The notes under the pieces were generated by a model, which saw only the letters and a list, made by a program, of their open reading frames with translations, was not told the DNA's origin and ran no database searches. Positions 7,203 through 16,482 of a stretch of 64,000 nt of DNA are shown piece by piece (within the stretch, counting starts at the first letter, position 1; each line of letters opens with the position of its first letter). The position numbers and the translations under genes were made by a program. Source of the stretch: Microbacterium sp. 67-17 (lineage in GTDB: Bacteria; Actinomycetota; Actinomycetes; Actinomycetales; Microbacteriaceae); NCBI RefSeq assembly GCF_001898325.1, contig NZ_MKTR01000024.1, positions 368,587-432,586 of the forward strand, given 5' to 3'.

Positions 7203-9281
7203 GTGAGAGTCGCGGTATTGGCGGAATCGTTCCTCCCCCACATGAACGGAGTCACTGGCTCGGTGCTCCAGATCCTTCGTCATCTCGCGAACGAGGGACA
7301 CGAAACCCTTGTCATCGCGCCCAAGGCCGGCGACGTCGAGGCGGATCTGCGCGGCGCTGATCTGTCCGGCGCTCGCACGACAATGCTGCGGTCGGTGCCG
7401 TTGCCCTCGTACCCGCAGGTTCGTGTCGTGTTCGCTCGCGCGGCGAAGCTTGCGGCTCACCTGCGGGAGTTCCGGCCCGATGTCATTCACCTGGCGTCGC
7501 CCTTCGTGCTCGGCTGGCAGGGGACAGCGGCCGCCGACGCGCTGAAGGTTCCCGTTGTCGCGGTCTACCAGACGGATGTGGTCGCGTACGCCCAGAAGTA
7601 TGGGCTGCCGGCTGCGACATCCATCGTGCAGTCGCACCTGACGCGACTGCACCGCCGCTCGACGCTGACCTTGGTGCCCTCCTCGGCGAGCATGTCCCAG
7701 CTCGAAGGTCTCGGCATCGATCGCCTCCGCCGGTGGGGGCGGGGCGTGGATGCCGTGCGCTTTGCTCCCGAGCATCGCAGCGCCAGCTGGCGGCAGCGCG
7801 TCGCCCCGGGTGAGACGATCATCGGCTACGTCGGGCGCCTCGCCCCCGAGAAGCAGGTCGAAGACCTCGTCGCGTTGCACGATCTTCCGGGAACCCGGTT
7901 GGTCATCGTCGGGGATGGGCCCTCTCGACCCGCGCTCGAGCGCGCCCTGCCGCGAGCGGTCTTCCTCGGACACCTGTCCGGCGATGCGCTGGGCGAGGCG
8001 ATGGCATCCTTCGACGTTTTCGTCCACCCCGGTGAAAGCGAGACGTTCGGCCAGACGATCCAGGAAGCGCTCGCGGCGGGAGTTCCGGTTGTCGCGACAG
8101 GAACGGGCGGACCGGTCGATCTTGTTCGCAGCAGCGTCGACGGATGGCTTTATCGGCCAGGCGACCTCGCCGACCTCCGCGCGCGGGTGTCAGACCTCAT
8201 CGGCGACGAATCCAAACGGCGCGCGTTTGCCACCGCGGCCCGTGAATCCGTGCGCGAGCGCACCTGGGAGGCCCTGGGCCGCCAGCTCATCGGCCACTAC
8301 AGCGAAGCTCGGATGCTGCGCCCGATCGATGACGCCCTGTTTGCCCGTGCCGCGACTCGGCCCGCAGCGCCGCCAGCGCCCGCGACGGAGGGGACGCCGC
8401 GGTGGTCCCGTTTCGTTGCACTCGGCGATTCCCTGACCGAGGGACTGTGCGACACATCGCGGATGCCGAAGGGTCAGTACCGCGGGTGGGCCGACCGCCT
8501 CGCGGATCTGCTGGCCGGGGCCCGAGAGGCGAGACTCCCGGCGACCGCGGAGCCCTTCCGGTATGCAAATCTTGCCGTGCGCAGCCGCAAGATCCGGGAC
8601 CTCCTCGTCGAGCAGCTCCCGCGTGCGCTGGAGATGGAGCCGGATCTGGTGTCGGTCTTCATGGGCGCGAACGACCTGGTAAGCCGCGGCGCTGATCCGC
8701 TTACCCTGGCAAAGGGACTCGAGCGGGCTGTCGTGGAGCTGCGCTCGCGTGGCATCGACGTGCTGCTGGTGAGCATCGTGCTGCCTCGGCGCCGGGCGGC
8801 GATGATCTTCGCCCGACGTGTCGCGATCTACAACTCCGAGATTCGACGCATCGCCGCCCACACCGGCTCTATGCTGCTCGATCTCGAGGCACAGCCGGCC
8901 ATCAGCGACCTGGACATGTGGGCCGACGACAAGGTCCACTTCCGGTCGAAGGGTCACCGGTTCGTCGCCTATCGGGCAGCCGAGGCCCTGGGGGTGCCGT
9001 ACGCCGACGAGCTCGCGAACCTCGACTCGGCCTTCCACGACGATGATGATCCGAACCCGCGCGGCTGGGTGCGTCGCGACGCCGTGCCCTGGCTCTGGCG
9101 GCGGCTTCGCGGCCGCACCGCCGGAGATGGTCTGACAGCGAAGCACGGGGATTACGTCACGATCTCACGGCGACCGATCTCGACGACGGCGTCGCTCGTC
9201 ACACCGGATTCCGGATCCCGCCCGGTGCGGCGATCACCGGAGCGGCAGTCGGTCGACCCGGTGCGCCCTGCGCGGCCCTGA
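7203..9281 (+). CDS. GT4 glycosyltransferase fused to an SGNH/GDSL hydrolase
   Basis: 692 residues with two catalytic domains. Residues 1-375 form a GT4 glycosyltransferase: VAVLAESFLPHMNGVTGSV at the start and the nucleotide-sugar signature HPGESETFGQTIQEALAAG with the EX7E acids. Residues ~400-610 form an SGNH hydrolase: GDSL at 408-411 with nucleophile Ser410, GAND at 488-491, and DKVH with Asp576 and His579. The tail ends in a basic, disordered stretch. No signal peptide is seen, so both domains are probably cytoplasmic. The GT4 part resembles enzymes that mannosylate lipids; the acceptor is not known. Start GTG 7203 matches the GT4 N-terminus. Confidence 0.85.
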   Translation: MRVAVLAESFLPHMNGVTGSVLQILRHLANEGHETLVIAPKAGDVEADLRGADLSGARTTMLRSVPLPSYPQVRVVFARAAKLAAHLREFRPDVIHLASPFVLGWQGTAAADALKVPVVAVYQTDVVAYAQKYGLPAATSIVQSHLTRLHRRSTLTLVPSSASMSQLEGLGIDRLRRWGRGVDAVRFAPEHRSASWRQRVAPGETIIGYVGRLAPEKQVEDLVALHDLPGTRLVIVGDGPSRPALERALPRAVFLGHLSGDALGEAMASFDVFVHPGESETFGQTIQEALAAGVPVVATGTGGPVDLVRSSVDGWLYRPGDLADLRARVSDLIGDESKRRAFATAARESVRERTWEALGRQLIGHYSEARMLRPIDDALFARAATRPAAPPAPATEGTPRWSRFVALGDSLTEGLCDTSRMPKGQYRGWADRLADLLAGAREARLPATAEPFRYANLAVRSRKIRDLLVEQLPRALEMEPDLVSVFMGANDLVSRGADPLTLAKGLERAVVELRSRGIDVLLVSIVLPRRRAAMIFARRVAIYNSEIRRIAAHTGSMLLDLEAQPAISDLDMWADDKVHFRSKGHRFVAYRAAEALGVPYADELANLDSAFHDDDDPNPRGWVRRDAVPWLWRRLRGRTAGDGLTAKHGDYVTISRRPISTTASLVTPDSGSRPVRRSPERQSVDPVRPARP

Positions 9282-9287
9282 TAGGAT
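9279..9287 (+). promoter_or_regulatory. candidate extended -10 promoter of pnp
   Basis: TGA-TAGGAT forms an extended -10 (TGN plus TAGGAT at 9282-9287) embedded in the stop codon of the preceding gene. Transcription from here would give a leader of about 235 bases before the pnp start. No good -35 is visible. Confidence 0.4.
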
Positions 9288-9311
9288 CGTCAGGGTTGCC
9301 TTACGGCATCC

Positions 9312-9430
9312 GCTCAACTTCACAGTGAGCTTCATGGAGCAGGCCGGCAGGAAGCTGGTCCCCTGTGGTGGGTTCCCCGTCGAATAGCGCCGGGTGGTCT
9401 TCTACTGGTGGCCAGCGCCGACGATTCACG
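9312..9430 (+). ncRNA. structured leader of pnp (Actino-pnp-like RNA)
   Basis: The 249-base gap before pnp is rich in pairable segments, for example GCTGGTC (9354-9360) with GGCCAGC (9410-9416), enclosing CCCTGTGGTGGG. A conserved Actino-pnp RNA motif is known in actinobacterial pnp leaders and is thought to control exoribonuclease synthesis. The position fits and the local sequence looks like it, but the match is from memory. Boundaries are approximate. A covariance-model search would decide. Confidence 0.5.
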
Positions 9431-9530
9431 CGGGGAAGTGCCGCACGCTCGATACTGCCTGTTCCTGCTCCTTCGCATGTGCTCGCGCGCCACACGGGTG
9501 CGCGAGTCGAAACAAAGAAGGAGAGACCTC

Positions 9531-11810
9531 TTGGAAGGTCCTGAAATCACCGCCGCTGAAGCCGTTCTCGACAACGGCCGCTTCGGCACCCGCACCGTCC
9601 GGTTCGAAACCGGACGCCTCGCTCAGCAGGCTCAGGGCGCCGTTGCCGCCTACCTCGACGAGGAAACCATGCTGCTCTCGGCCACGAGCGCCGGAAAGCA
9701 CCCTCGCGAGGGCTTTGACTTCTTCCCGCTGACGGTGGATGTCGAAGAGCGTTCGTATGCCGCGGGCAAGATCCCCGGTTCGTTCTTCCGCCGCGAGGGT
9801 CGCCCCTCGACCGAGGCGATCCTGGTCTGCCGCCTGATCGACCGTCCGCTGCGCCCCTCGTTCGTCTCGGGGCTGCGTAACGAGGTCCAGATCGTGGTCA
9901 CGGTCCTCTCGATCGCGCCGGGCGAGTTCTACGACGCGCTCGCGATCAACGCAGCATCCCTCTCGACCCAGATCTCGGGGCTGCCGTTCTCGGGTCCGAT
10001 CGCGGGTGTCCGTCTCGCGCTCATCCCCGGTCACGGCGAGCACGCCGACCAGTGGGTTGCGTTCCCCAAGGCCGAGCAGCTCGAGGATGCCGTCTTCGAT
10101 CTGATCGTCGCAGGGCGCGTCCTGCCCGATGGTGACGTCGCGATCATGATGGTCGAGGCAGAGGCTACCGAAGGCAGCTGGAACCTCATCAAGGGCGGCG
10201 CCACCAAGCCCAGCGAAGAGATCGTTGCGCAGGGCCTGGAGGCCTCCAAGCCCTTCATCAAGGAGCTCGTCGCCGCGCAGAACGTCGTCGCGAACACCGC
10301 CGCCAAGGAGATCCAGCCCTACCCGGTCTTCCCCGCGTACGCCGACGAGACGTACGACTTCGTCGCTGGTCGCGCGTACGACAAGCTTGTGCCGATCTAC
10401 CAGATCGCCGACAAGGTCGAGCGTCAGAACGCCGATGACGAGCTCAAGGATGCCGTCAAGGCAGAGCTCGTTGCAGCCGTTGAGGCTGGGGAGCTCCCCG
10501 ACACGGCGCTGGGTGAGTTCTCGGCAGCGTACAAGTCGGTCACCAAGAAGATCGTTCGCGGTCGCATCCTCACCGAGGGCGTGCGCATCGACGGTCGTGG
10601 GCTTGCCGACATCCGTCCGCTCGATGCCGAGGTCCAGGTGATCCCGCGCGTGCACGGTTCGGCGATCTTCCAGCGCGGTGAGACCCAGATCCTGGGTGTC
10701 ACGACGCTGAACATGCTCAAGATGGAGCAGCAGATCGATTCGCTCTCGCCCACCACGAGCAAGCGCTACATGCACCACTACAACTTCCCGCCCTACTCGA
10801 CCGGTGAGACCGGTCGTGTCGGCAGCCCCAAGCGTCGCGAGATCGGCCACGGGTTCCTGGCCGAGCGTGCGCTCGTGCCGGTGCTGCCGCCGCGCGAGGA
10901 GTTCCCGTACGCGATCCGTCAGGTCTCCGAGGCTCTCGGCTCCAACGGATCGACCTCGATGGGTTCCGTGTGCGCCTCCACGCTCTCGCTCCTGAACGCG
11001 GGCGTGCCCCTTCGCGCACCCGTCGCCGGTATCGCGATGGGTCTGGTCTCGGACGAGGTCGACGGTCAGACCCGCTACGCGGCACTGACCGACATCCTGG
11101 GCGCTGAAGACGCGCTCGGCGACATGGACTTCAAGGTCGCCGGCACGAGCGAGTTCGTCACGGCGATCCAGCTGGACACGAAGCTCGACGGCATCCCGTC
11201 GTCGGTGCTTTCGGCAGCTCTCACGCAGGCCAAGGAAGCGCGTCTGACGATCCTGAACGTCATCAATGCCGCTATCGACGGCCCCGACGAGATGGCTCCG
11301 ACGGCTCCGCGCGTGATCAGCGTGCAGATCCCGGTCGACAAGATCGGTGAGCTCATCGGCCCCAAGGGCAAGACGATCAACGCGATCCAGGATGCGACCG
11401 GCGCCGACATCTCCATCGAGGAAGACGGCACCGTTTACATCGGCGCGACCGACGGTCCATCGGCCGAGGCCGCCCGCGCTCAGGTCAACGCGATCGCCAA
11501 CCCCACCAACCCGGAGGTCGGCGAGCAGTTCCTCGGAACCGTCGTGAAGATCGCGACGTTCGGTGCGTTCGTCTCGCTGCTGCCGGGTAAGGACGGCCTG
11601 CTGCACATCAGCGAGGTCCGCAAGCTCGCCGGTGGCAAGCGTGTCGAGAACGTCGAGGACGTGCTCTCGGTCGGGCAGAAGCTTCTGGTCAAGATCACCA
11701 AGATCGACGACCGCGGCAAGCTCTCGCTCGAGCCCGTGATCGACGAGCCCGCCGACCAGGAGGGCCGCGCTGCCGCGAACGAGGGTCCGGAGGCTCCGGC
11801 CGAAGGCTGA
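9531..11810 (+). CDS. pnp: polyribonucleotide nucleotidyltransferase (PNPase)
   Basis: 759 residues: two RNase PH domains with an all-alpha linker (about 1-540), a KH domain ([21 protein letters not shown], about 590-650) and an S1 domain ([28 protein letters not shown], about 660-735). It degrades RNA phosphorolytically from the 3' end and can add tails. Translation starts at TTG 9531 ([15 protein letters not shown]), with AAGGAG at 9518-9523 seven bases upstream; the frame is open back to 9408 but that part lies in the leader RNA. A strong terminator follows. Confidence 0.97.
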   Translation: MEGPEITAAEAVLDNGRFGTRTVRFETGRLAQQAQGAVAAYLDEETMLLSATSAGKHPREGFDFFPLTVDVEERSYAAGKIPGSFFRREGRPSTEAILVCRLIDRPLRPSFVSGLRNEVQIVVTVLSIAPGEFYDALAINAASLSTQISGLPFSGPIAGVRLALIPGHGEHADQWVAFPKAEQLEDAVFDLIVAGRVLPDGDVAIMMVEAEATEGSWNLIKGGATKPSEEIVAQGLEASKPFIKELVAAQNVVANTAAKEIQPYPVFPAYADETYDFVAGRAYDKLVPIYQIADKVERQNADDELKDAVKAELVAAVEAGELPDTALGEFSAAYKSVTKKIVRGRILTEGVRIDGRGLADIRPLDAEVQVIPRVHGSAIFQRGETQILGVTTLNMLKMEQQIDSLSPTTSKRYMHHYNFPPYSTGETGRVGSPKRREIGHGFLAERALVPVLPPREEFPYAIRQVSEALGSNGSTSMGSVCASTLSLLNAGVPLRAPVAGIAMGLVSDEVDGQTRYAALTDILGAEDALGDMDFKVAGTSEFVTAIQLDTKLDGIPSSVLSAALTQAKEARLTILNVINAAIDGPDEMAPTAPRVISVQIPVDKIGELIGPKGKTINAIQDATGADISIEEDGTVYIGATDGPSAEAARAQVNAIANPTNPEVGEQFLGTVVKIATFGAFVSLLPGKDGLLHISEVRKLAGGKRVENVEDVLSVGQKLLVKITKIDDRGKLSLEPVIDEPADQEGRAAANEGPEAPAEG

Positions 11811-11820
11811 GCTTGGTTTC

Positions 11821-11854
11821 GAGAACGCCCGTCCCTCAGGGGGCGGGCGTTCTC
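11821..11854 (+). terminator. pnp terminator hairpin
   Basis: GAGAACGCCCG (11821-11831) pairs perfectly with CGGGCGTTCTC (11844-11854), and further CCC/GGG pairs can form inside. It lies 10 bases after the pnp stop and is followed by GCTTTCC. Confidence 0.85.
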
Positions 11855-12011
11855 GCTTTCCGGCGTGATCGAAGCGTTATGTAATATTCACGCCTGTGTC
11901 GCCTGGCGCCGCCGCACCACCGCTGTTACGCCGTACCCTCGAAACACGCGCCGGGGAGCGCGCCGGCATCCGTGACTCACCACCACGGACACCGTGAAAG
12001 GGGGTGAGGGA

Positions 12012-13037
12012 ATGGCTGCTTTCGGCGTCGGTGCCGCGGCAACGGCAGGAGCCGGGGCAGTGAACCCCGCCCATCCCTCCGCCCCGATTCCCGTCCTGGG
12101 TCAGCCGCTCGGCTCGAACGTGCGCGTCGATCTCGGCGAGACCGGGATGTCGGTCTTCCCCCTGATCCTCGGCGGCGGTGAGTTCGGCTGGACCGTCGAC
12201 GCGGCCACGAGCCACGAGATCCTCGACACCTATGTGCGTGCGGGCGGCAATGCCATCCACACGGCAGACAGCTTCTCGGGCGGCCGCAGCGAACACATCA
12301 TCGGCCGATGGATGGCTGAGCGCGGCATCCGCGATGACGTCGTGCTGGCCGTGCGGGTCGGTGCCCATCCCGACCACCCGGGGCTCGGGCCTGTCGACCT
12401 CGTGCGAGCCGCAGAGGCCTCGCTCACGCGCCTCGGCACCGACCGCATCGACGTCCTCTACCTCGACGCTCGGGCAGACACGACTACTGCGGTCGAAGAG
12501 ACGCTCGCTACCGCTGAGTGGCTCATCAGCGCCGGCAAGGTCCGCGCGATCGGGGCGATCGGGTATCAAGCGGCGCAGCTCGTGGAGGCTCGAATCCTGT
12601 GCTCCGCAGGGTACCCCCGGATCTCGGTTCTTGATGTTCCCTTCAACGTCCTGCGGCGGCACGAGTTCGACAGCGATCTGCGGCTGGTCGCCAGCGCTCA
12701 GTCGATGGCGGTGACGCCCTCTCACGCCCTCGAGCACGGGTTCTTGTCGGGTCTGCACCGCGACCGTCTCAACGGACCGCTGTCGGTTCGGGCGAAGCAG
12801 ATCACGGCGAACGTCAACCGACGCGGTACACGCACCCTGAAGGCGCTGGATGCGATTGCCGCGGAGCTGGGCGTCACCAACGCCTCAGTCGCCGTTGCCT
12901 GGCTTCTCGCTCAGCGCATCATTACGGCCCCGATCATCAACGCGTTCGCCCCCCACCAGGTCGACGAGCTCGTGCAGGGCGTGGGCGTGCGGCTCACGCG
13001 AGCCCAGCTGGCAGATATCGCGCGCGCGGCGGACTGA
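12012..13037 (+). CDS. aldo/keto reductase-like protein lacking the catalytic tetrad
   Basis: 341 residues with a complete AKR barrel: ILGGGEFGW, the SLTRLGTDRIDVLYL segment and GKVRAIGAIGY. All four residues of the AKR catalytic tetrad look replaced: His83 for Asp in GGNAIHTAD, Phe88 for Tyr, Arg115 for Lys in LAVRVG, and Asp152 for His in VLYLDAR. It may bind NADPH or a ligand without catalysing hydride transfer. The first ~40 residues are an Ala/Pro-rich extension. ATG 12012 is chosen because AAAGGGGG ends seven bases upstream; GTG 11994 is also in frame. Confidence 0.8.
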   Translation: MAAFGVGAAATAGAGAVNPAHPSAPIPVLGQPLGSNVRVDLGETGMSVFPLILGGGEFGWTVDAATSHEILDTYVRAGGNAIHTADSFSGGRSEHIIGRWMAERGIRDDVVLAVRVGAHPDHPGLGPVDLVRAAEASLTRLGTDRIDVLYLDARADTTTAVEETLATAEWLISAGKVRAIGAIGYQAAQLVEARILCSAGYPRISVLDVPFNVLRRHEFDSDLRLVASAQSMAVTPSHALEHGFLSGLHRDRLNGPLSVRAKQITANVNRRGTRTLKALDAIAAELGVTNASVAVAWLLAQRIITAPIINAFAPHQVDELVQGVGVRLTRAQLADIARAAD

Positions 13038-13101
13038 GACCACCCGCCCGGGCCGAGAGGTTAGGGTAGGACTGTTCCGAGCACGTCGAGGAAGCGGCCC
13101 C

Positions 13102-13704
13102 GTGACCCACTACATCTATCTCGTTCGCCACGGTGAGCATCTGGATGCCGAGCATGGTCTGATCGACGGACCCTTGTCACCCCGCGGCAAGCGGCAGGCA
13201 GCTTTCTTGGCCGACCGCCTTTCGGGGATCCCTTTCAACGCGCTCTGGCATTCCCCGCTCGATCGCGCCGCTGAGACAGCGCGGGCGATCGCGGAGCGAA
13301 TGCCTGCCCTCACTCCGACACCGTCGGCTCTGTTGTTCGATTGCGTTCCCACCGGCATGGTCGAGGAGACTCCCGCGGTGTTCGAGCCGTTCTTCGGAGG
13401 GGTCACCGAAGAAGAGGTTGAGGCGGGTCGTGCTCAGATGGCCGACGCCGTCAACGCATTCCTGGTGCGCAAGTCCGGTGAGGTCCACGAACTGCTCGTG
13501 ACCCACAACTTCGTCATCGGATGGTTCGTCCGTGAGGTGCTCCAGGCTCCCGAGTGGAAGTGGATGACGCTGAATCAGGCGAACTGCGGTCTGACGGTGC
13601 TCGCACAGAAGCAGGGGAGGCCCTGGACGCTGCTCTCCCACAATGACCTCGCGCATATTCCGGTCGAAGACCGCACCGGGCTTCCCGAGGCTTACGCGTT
13701 CTGA
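13102..13704 (+). CDS. histidine phosphatase family protein
   Basis: 200 residues of the phosphoglycerate-mutase-like superfamily. LVRHGEH near residue 9 contains the RHG motif with the catalytic His, and LVTHNFVIGWFVREVL carries the second conserved His. Substrate is unknown; members dephosphorylate sugars, nucleotides or proteins. The frame is open far upstream, overlapping the AKR gene, but GTG 13102 fits the family start and has GAGGAAG at 13088-13094. TAGGGT at 13062-13067 is a possible -10. Confidence 0.85.
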   Translation: MTHYIYLVRHGEHLDAEHGLIDGPLSPRGKRQAAFLADRLSGIPFNALWHSPLDRAAETARAIAERMPALTPTPSALLFDCVPTGMVEETPAVFEPFFGGVTEEEVEAGRAQMADAVNAFLVRKSGEVHELLVTHNFVIGWFVREVLQAPEWKWMTLNQANCGLTVLAQKQGRPWTLLSHNDLAHIPVEDRTGLPEAYAF

Positions 13705-13733
13705 GCGTGCGCTGCGGGGCCGGATGCCGCGGA

Positions 13734-13749
13734 TAGGCTGGAGCCCATG
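13734..13749 (+). promoter_or_regulatory. leaderless-type promoter of dapB
   Basis: TAGGCT (13734-13739) is followed by seven bases and then ATG 13747, so transcription should begin at or next to the start codon. Confidence 0.6.
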
Positions 13750-14577
13750 ACCACACGCGTCGCCATCGTCGGTGCCACGGGCAAGCTCGGCGGAATCATC
13801 CGCGACGTTATTGCTGCTGAGCCTGGCTTCGAGGTCCATGCTGAGCTCGACTCGCGGTCAGCGATGTCAGCGCTTGACGGCGCAGACCTTGTCGTGGATG
13901 CAACGATTCCCGCCGTGTCGATCGACGTGGTGCGCGCCGCGGCAGAGCGTGGGATCGACATCATCGTCGGCACCTCGGGGTGGTCGGCCGAGCGCATCGC
14001 GCGGGTCCGGCCCGAGATCGAGCAGGCTGGTATCAGGGCCGTGTTCATTCCGAACTTCTCGCTCGGATCGGTGATCGGTTCAGCGCTCGCTGCCGCCGCT
14101 GCTCCCTTCTTCCCCTCGATCGAGATCATCGAAGCGCACCGCGAGACCAAGATCGATTCGCCCTCAGGAACGGCGGTGCGTACCGCTGAACTGATTGCAG
14201 CAGCCCGTGCAGATGCGGGCCCGGTCGCCGCTCCCCATGTCGACCAGCGGGCGCGCGGTCAGCAGGTCGCGAGCGTTCCCATCCACTCCCTCCGGCGCCC
14301 GGGAGTGGTGGCGAGCCAGAGCGTCGTGCTCTCGGGGCCGGGGGAGACGCTCACCCTCGCCCACGACACGATCGACCCGGCAGCCGCCTACGCCCCCGGC
14401 ATCCGGCTCGTACTCGGAGCCGTAGCCCATCGCTCCGCCGGCGTCGAACCCGGCGGCGTCGTGATCGGGCTGGACACCTTTCTTGACATCGGCATCCGTC
14501 TGCCGGCGTTTGTCGACCAGGCCCCCGTCGACGAGGGCGGCGTACCCGGGCAGGTAGCCCGCGCCACCGGCGCATGA
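13747..14577 (+). CDS. dapB: 4-hydroxy-tetrahydrodipicolinate reductase
   Basis: 276 residues. The NAD(P)H-binding loop is VAIVGATGKLGG (residues 5-16). The active-site segment EAHRETKIDSPSGTA keeps the catalytic His and Lys four residues apart as in other DapB proteins. It makes tetrahydrodipicolinate in the diaminopimelate/lysine pathway; dapA (19,652) and dapF (32,303) are also in the window but not in one operon. A short tail of ~20 residues after LDIGIRLPAF exceeds the family length. The stop overlaps the next gene by four bases. Confidence 0.95.
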   Translation: MTTRVAIVGATGKLGGIIRDVIAAEPGFEVHAELDSRSAMSALDGADLVVDATIPAVSIDVVRAAAERGIDIIVGTSGWSAERIARVRPEIEQAGIRAVFIPNFSLGSVIGSALAAAAAPFFPSIEIIEAHRETKIDSPSGTAVRTAELIAAARADAGPVAAPHVDQRARGQQVASVPIHSLRRPGVVASQSVVLSGPGETLTLAHDTIDPAAAYAPGIRLVLGAVAHRSAGVEPGGVVIGLDTFLDIGIRLPAFVDQAPVDEGGVPGQVARATGA

Positions 14578-15026
14578 GTTCGCGCATCGCCGTGGGGGTG
14601 ATGGCGGCGCTCCTGCTGCTGTACATCGCCCTGGTAGCCCAACGGGCGTGGCTGCTGCTGATCAGCGGCGACCCGGTCGGTGTGGCGATGGGTGCTGTGC
14701 TGGTGGTGTTGCCGGTCATCGCGATCTGGGCGCTTGCGCGTGAACTGTGGTTCGGTGTGCGTGCCGAACAACTCGGTCGGCGCCTTGAGGCCGAGGGGGA
14801 GGTGCCGGAAGATCTCGTCGCGGTGCGCCCCAGCGGCCGGGTCATGCGCGCTGACGGGGACGCGCTCTTTCCCCGCTTCAAAGCGGATGTCGAGAACGCA
14901 CCCGATGACTGGCGGGCGTGGTATCGACTCGGGATCGTCTATGACGCGGCGGGCGACCGGCGACGCGCCCGGGCCGCAGTGCGAACCGCCATCCGGCTTG
15001 AGCGCGGGCGGGGTGTGCAGAACTGA
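14574..15026 (+). CDS. small membrane protein with a TPR-like C-terminus
   Basis: 150 residues. Two hydrophobic helices (about 5-27 and 38-58) are followed by a soluble domain in which DDWRAWYRLGIVYDAAGDRRRARAA resembles a single tetratricopeptide repeat. It overlaps dapB by four bases (ATGA), so it is translationally coupled. Similar small proteins follow dapB in related genera as far as I recall; the function is unknown. Confidence 0.8.
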   Translation: MSSRIAVGVMAALLLLYIALVAQRAWLLLISGDPVGVAMGAVLVVLPVIAIWALARELWFGVRAEQLGRRLEAEGEVPEDLVAVRPSGRVMRADGDALFPRFKADVENAPDDWRAWYRLGIVYDAAGDRRRARAAVRTAIRLERGRGVQN

Positions 15027-15035
15027 CGAGATCGG

Positions 15036-15947
15036 TCAGCGCCGGCCGACGGCGGCTCGCACGGCGTCTTCTGCACTCTCGTGCGTCCAGGTGAAGCCGG
15101 ATGAGGCAAGGACCTCAGGGATGATGTAGGCGTCGGTGGTCAGCAGCGACTCGGTCGGGTCCGAGCCGAGTACGAGCTTCAGGCCCCACTCGGGGGCGCG
15201 CAGCAGGTACGGGCGGTTCAGTTCCCGGGCGAGCGCGAAGCCGATGTCGTTCTGGGTCGCGCGGGTCGGGCCGCACAGGTTCACGGGGCCCGTCGTGCCG
15301 GTGTCGATGATGTGCCGGATCGCGCGGACCTCGTCATCCAGAGAGATCCACGGCCACACCTGCGTGCCCCGACCCAGGGGGCCGCTGAAGCCGAGTTTCG
15401 TCAGCAGGACCAGGGGCTTGAGCACGCCGTCGCGGTGGACGATCGGTGCTGTTCGCAACGTCGTGACGCGCGCACGCTCCCCAGCCCCGAAGGCGGCGCT
15501 CTCCCATTCGCCGCACAGATCCGCGAGGAATCCGTCCCCGCGCGGCGCGTCCTCGGCGATCGGGCCGCCTGGATGCGTGCCGTAGTACCCAACCGCTGAG
15601 GCCGACACGAAGTGTGGCGCCGTCTCGCCCAGCTCGCGGACGGCCCGCGCCAGAGCGCGCGTCGGGGTGATCCGCGACCACAGGAGTGTGTGCCGGTAGG
15701 ACGAGTTCCACGGGAATCGGCCGATGCTCGCCCCGTTGAGGCCGAGGACCGCGTCTGCACCGTCGAGCACCGCCGGGTCGAGCACGTCGGAGTCGACGAG
15801 CCACGGCACCTCGTCTGCACCCGGATCGGATGTGCGGACGAGCGTCGTCACACGGATGCCGTCGGCACGCAGGCTCTCGGCGAACGCCCGGCCGATGAGG
15901 CCGGACGCTCCGCCGATGACGACGTGTCGCAGAGCCGAATCAGGCAA
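15036..15947 (-). CDS. TIGR01777-type NAD-dependent epimerase
   Basis: 303 residues of the extended SDR fold. VVIGGASGLIGRAFAESL is the dinucleotide-binding loop near the N-terminus; SASAVGYYGTHPGGPIAEDA contains the YYG segment, and RTAPIVHRDGVLKPLVLLTKLGFSG is typical of the TIGR01777 (YfcH-like, SulA-like) group. Substrate is unknown. The likely start is TTG 15947, six bases after CGAGG, overlapping the OsmC stop by eight bases; a CTG at 15932 is an alternative. It follows the osmC-like gene in the same operon. Confidence 0.85.
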   Translation of the reverse strand: MPDSALRHVVIGGASGLIGRAFAESLRADGIRVTTLVRTSDPGADEVPWLVDSDVLDPAVLDGADAVLGLNGASIGRFPWNSSYRHTLLWSRITPTRALARAVRELGETAPHFVSASAVGYYGTHPGGPIAEDAPRGDGFLADLCGEWESAAFGAGERARVTTLRTAPIVHRDGVLKPLVLLTKLGFSGPLGRGTQVWPWISLDDEVRAIRHIIDTGTTGPVNLCGPTRATQNDIGFALARELNRPYLLRAPEWGLKLVLGSDPTESLLTTDAYIIPEVLASSGFTWTHESAEDAVRAAVGRR

Positions 15948-16365
15948 GCGTCGCCTCGAGGGTGATCTCGATCCCCGCGAGAGCTGCCGAGACCGGGCAT
16001 CCGGCCTTCGCGGCGTTCGCGATGCGGTCGAAGTCTTCCTGCGACAGACCCGGGACCGAGGCGTGCACGTTGAGGTGGCTTCCGGTGATGCCGGTGCCGG
16101 GGATGAAGGTGACTGCAGCCGAGCACCGCACCGACTCCGGCGGCGTGCCGTTCTGGGTGAGCTCGTGCGAGAACGCCATGCTGAAGCAGGAAGCATGGGC
16201 AGCCGCGATGAGCTCCTCGGGCGTGGTGACCGTCGAAGAGCCTTCGCTACGGGCCTTCCAGTTGACATCGAACGTGCCGAGGTGGGAACTGTCGAACGTC
16301 ACTGTTCCCGACCCATCGGTCAGGCTGCCGTTCCAGACGGTGGTGGCTTCGCTCGTCACGGACAT
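15940..16365 (-). CDS. OsmC-family peroxiredoxin-like protein
   Basis: 141 residues. The two cysteines of the OsmC/Ohr peroxidase site are present: HASCFSMAFS and KAGCPVSAAL. These proteins reduce organic hydroperoxides with a thiol donor. TTPEELIAAAHASC and LNVHASVPGLSQEDFDRIA are typical of the OsmC subgroup. ATG 16365 is chosen because GGGAGG lies five bases upstream; an ATG at 16386 also exists. It is followed with overlap by the epimerase and lies downstream of a thioredoxin/DUF4395 pair on the same strand. Confidence 0.92.
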   Translation of the reverse strand: MSVTSEATTVWNGSLTDGSGTVTFDSSHLGTFDVNWKARSEGSSTVTTPEELIAAAHASCFSMAFSHELTQNGTPPESVRCSAAVTFIPGTGITGSHLNVHASVPGLSQEDFDRIANAAKAGCPVSAALAGIEITLEATLA

Positions 16366-16482
16366 GGGGACCTCCCTGGTCGTCATGCACCCGGAGTGGG
16401 CGCTTCCGCGGTCAGCCTAATGGCGTTTCGCGGGGGAGGGCAGGCTCGTGACAAAACCCGCGGCGCCGGCCGGATGCCTCGG

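Noticed and set aside
9426..11606. 726-codon open frame opposite pnp
   Set aside because: Same reason; it mirrors pnp codon positions and shows no motif.
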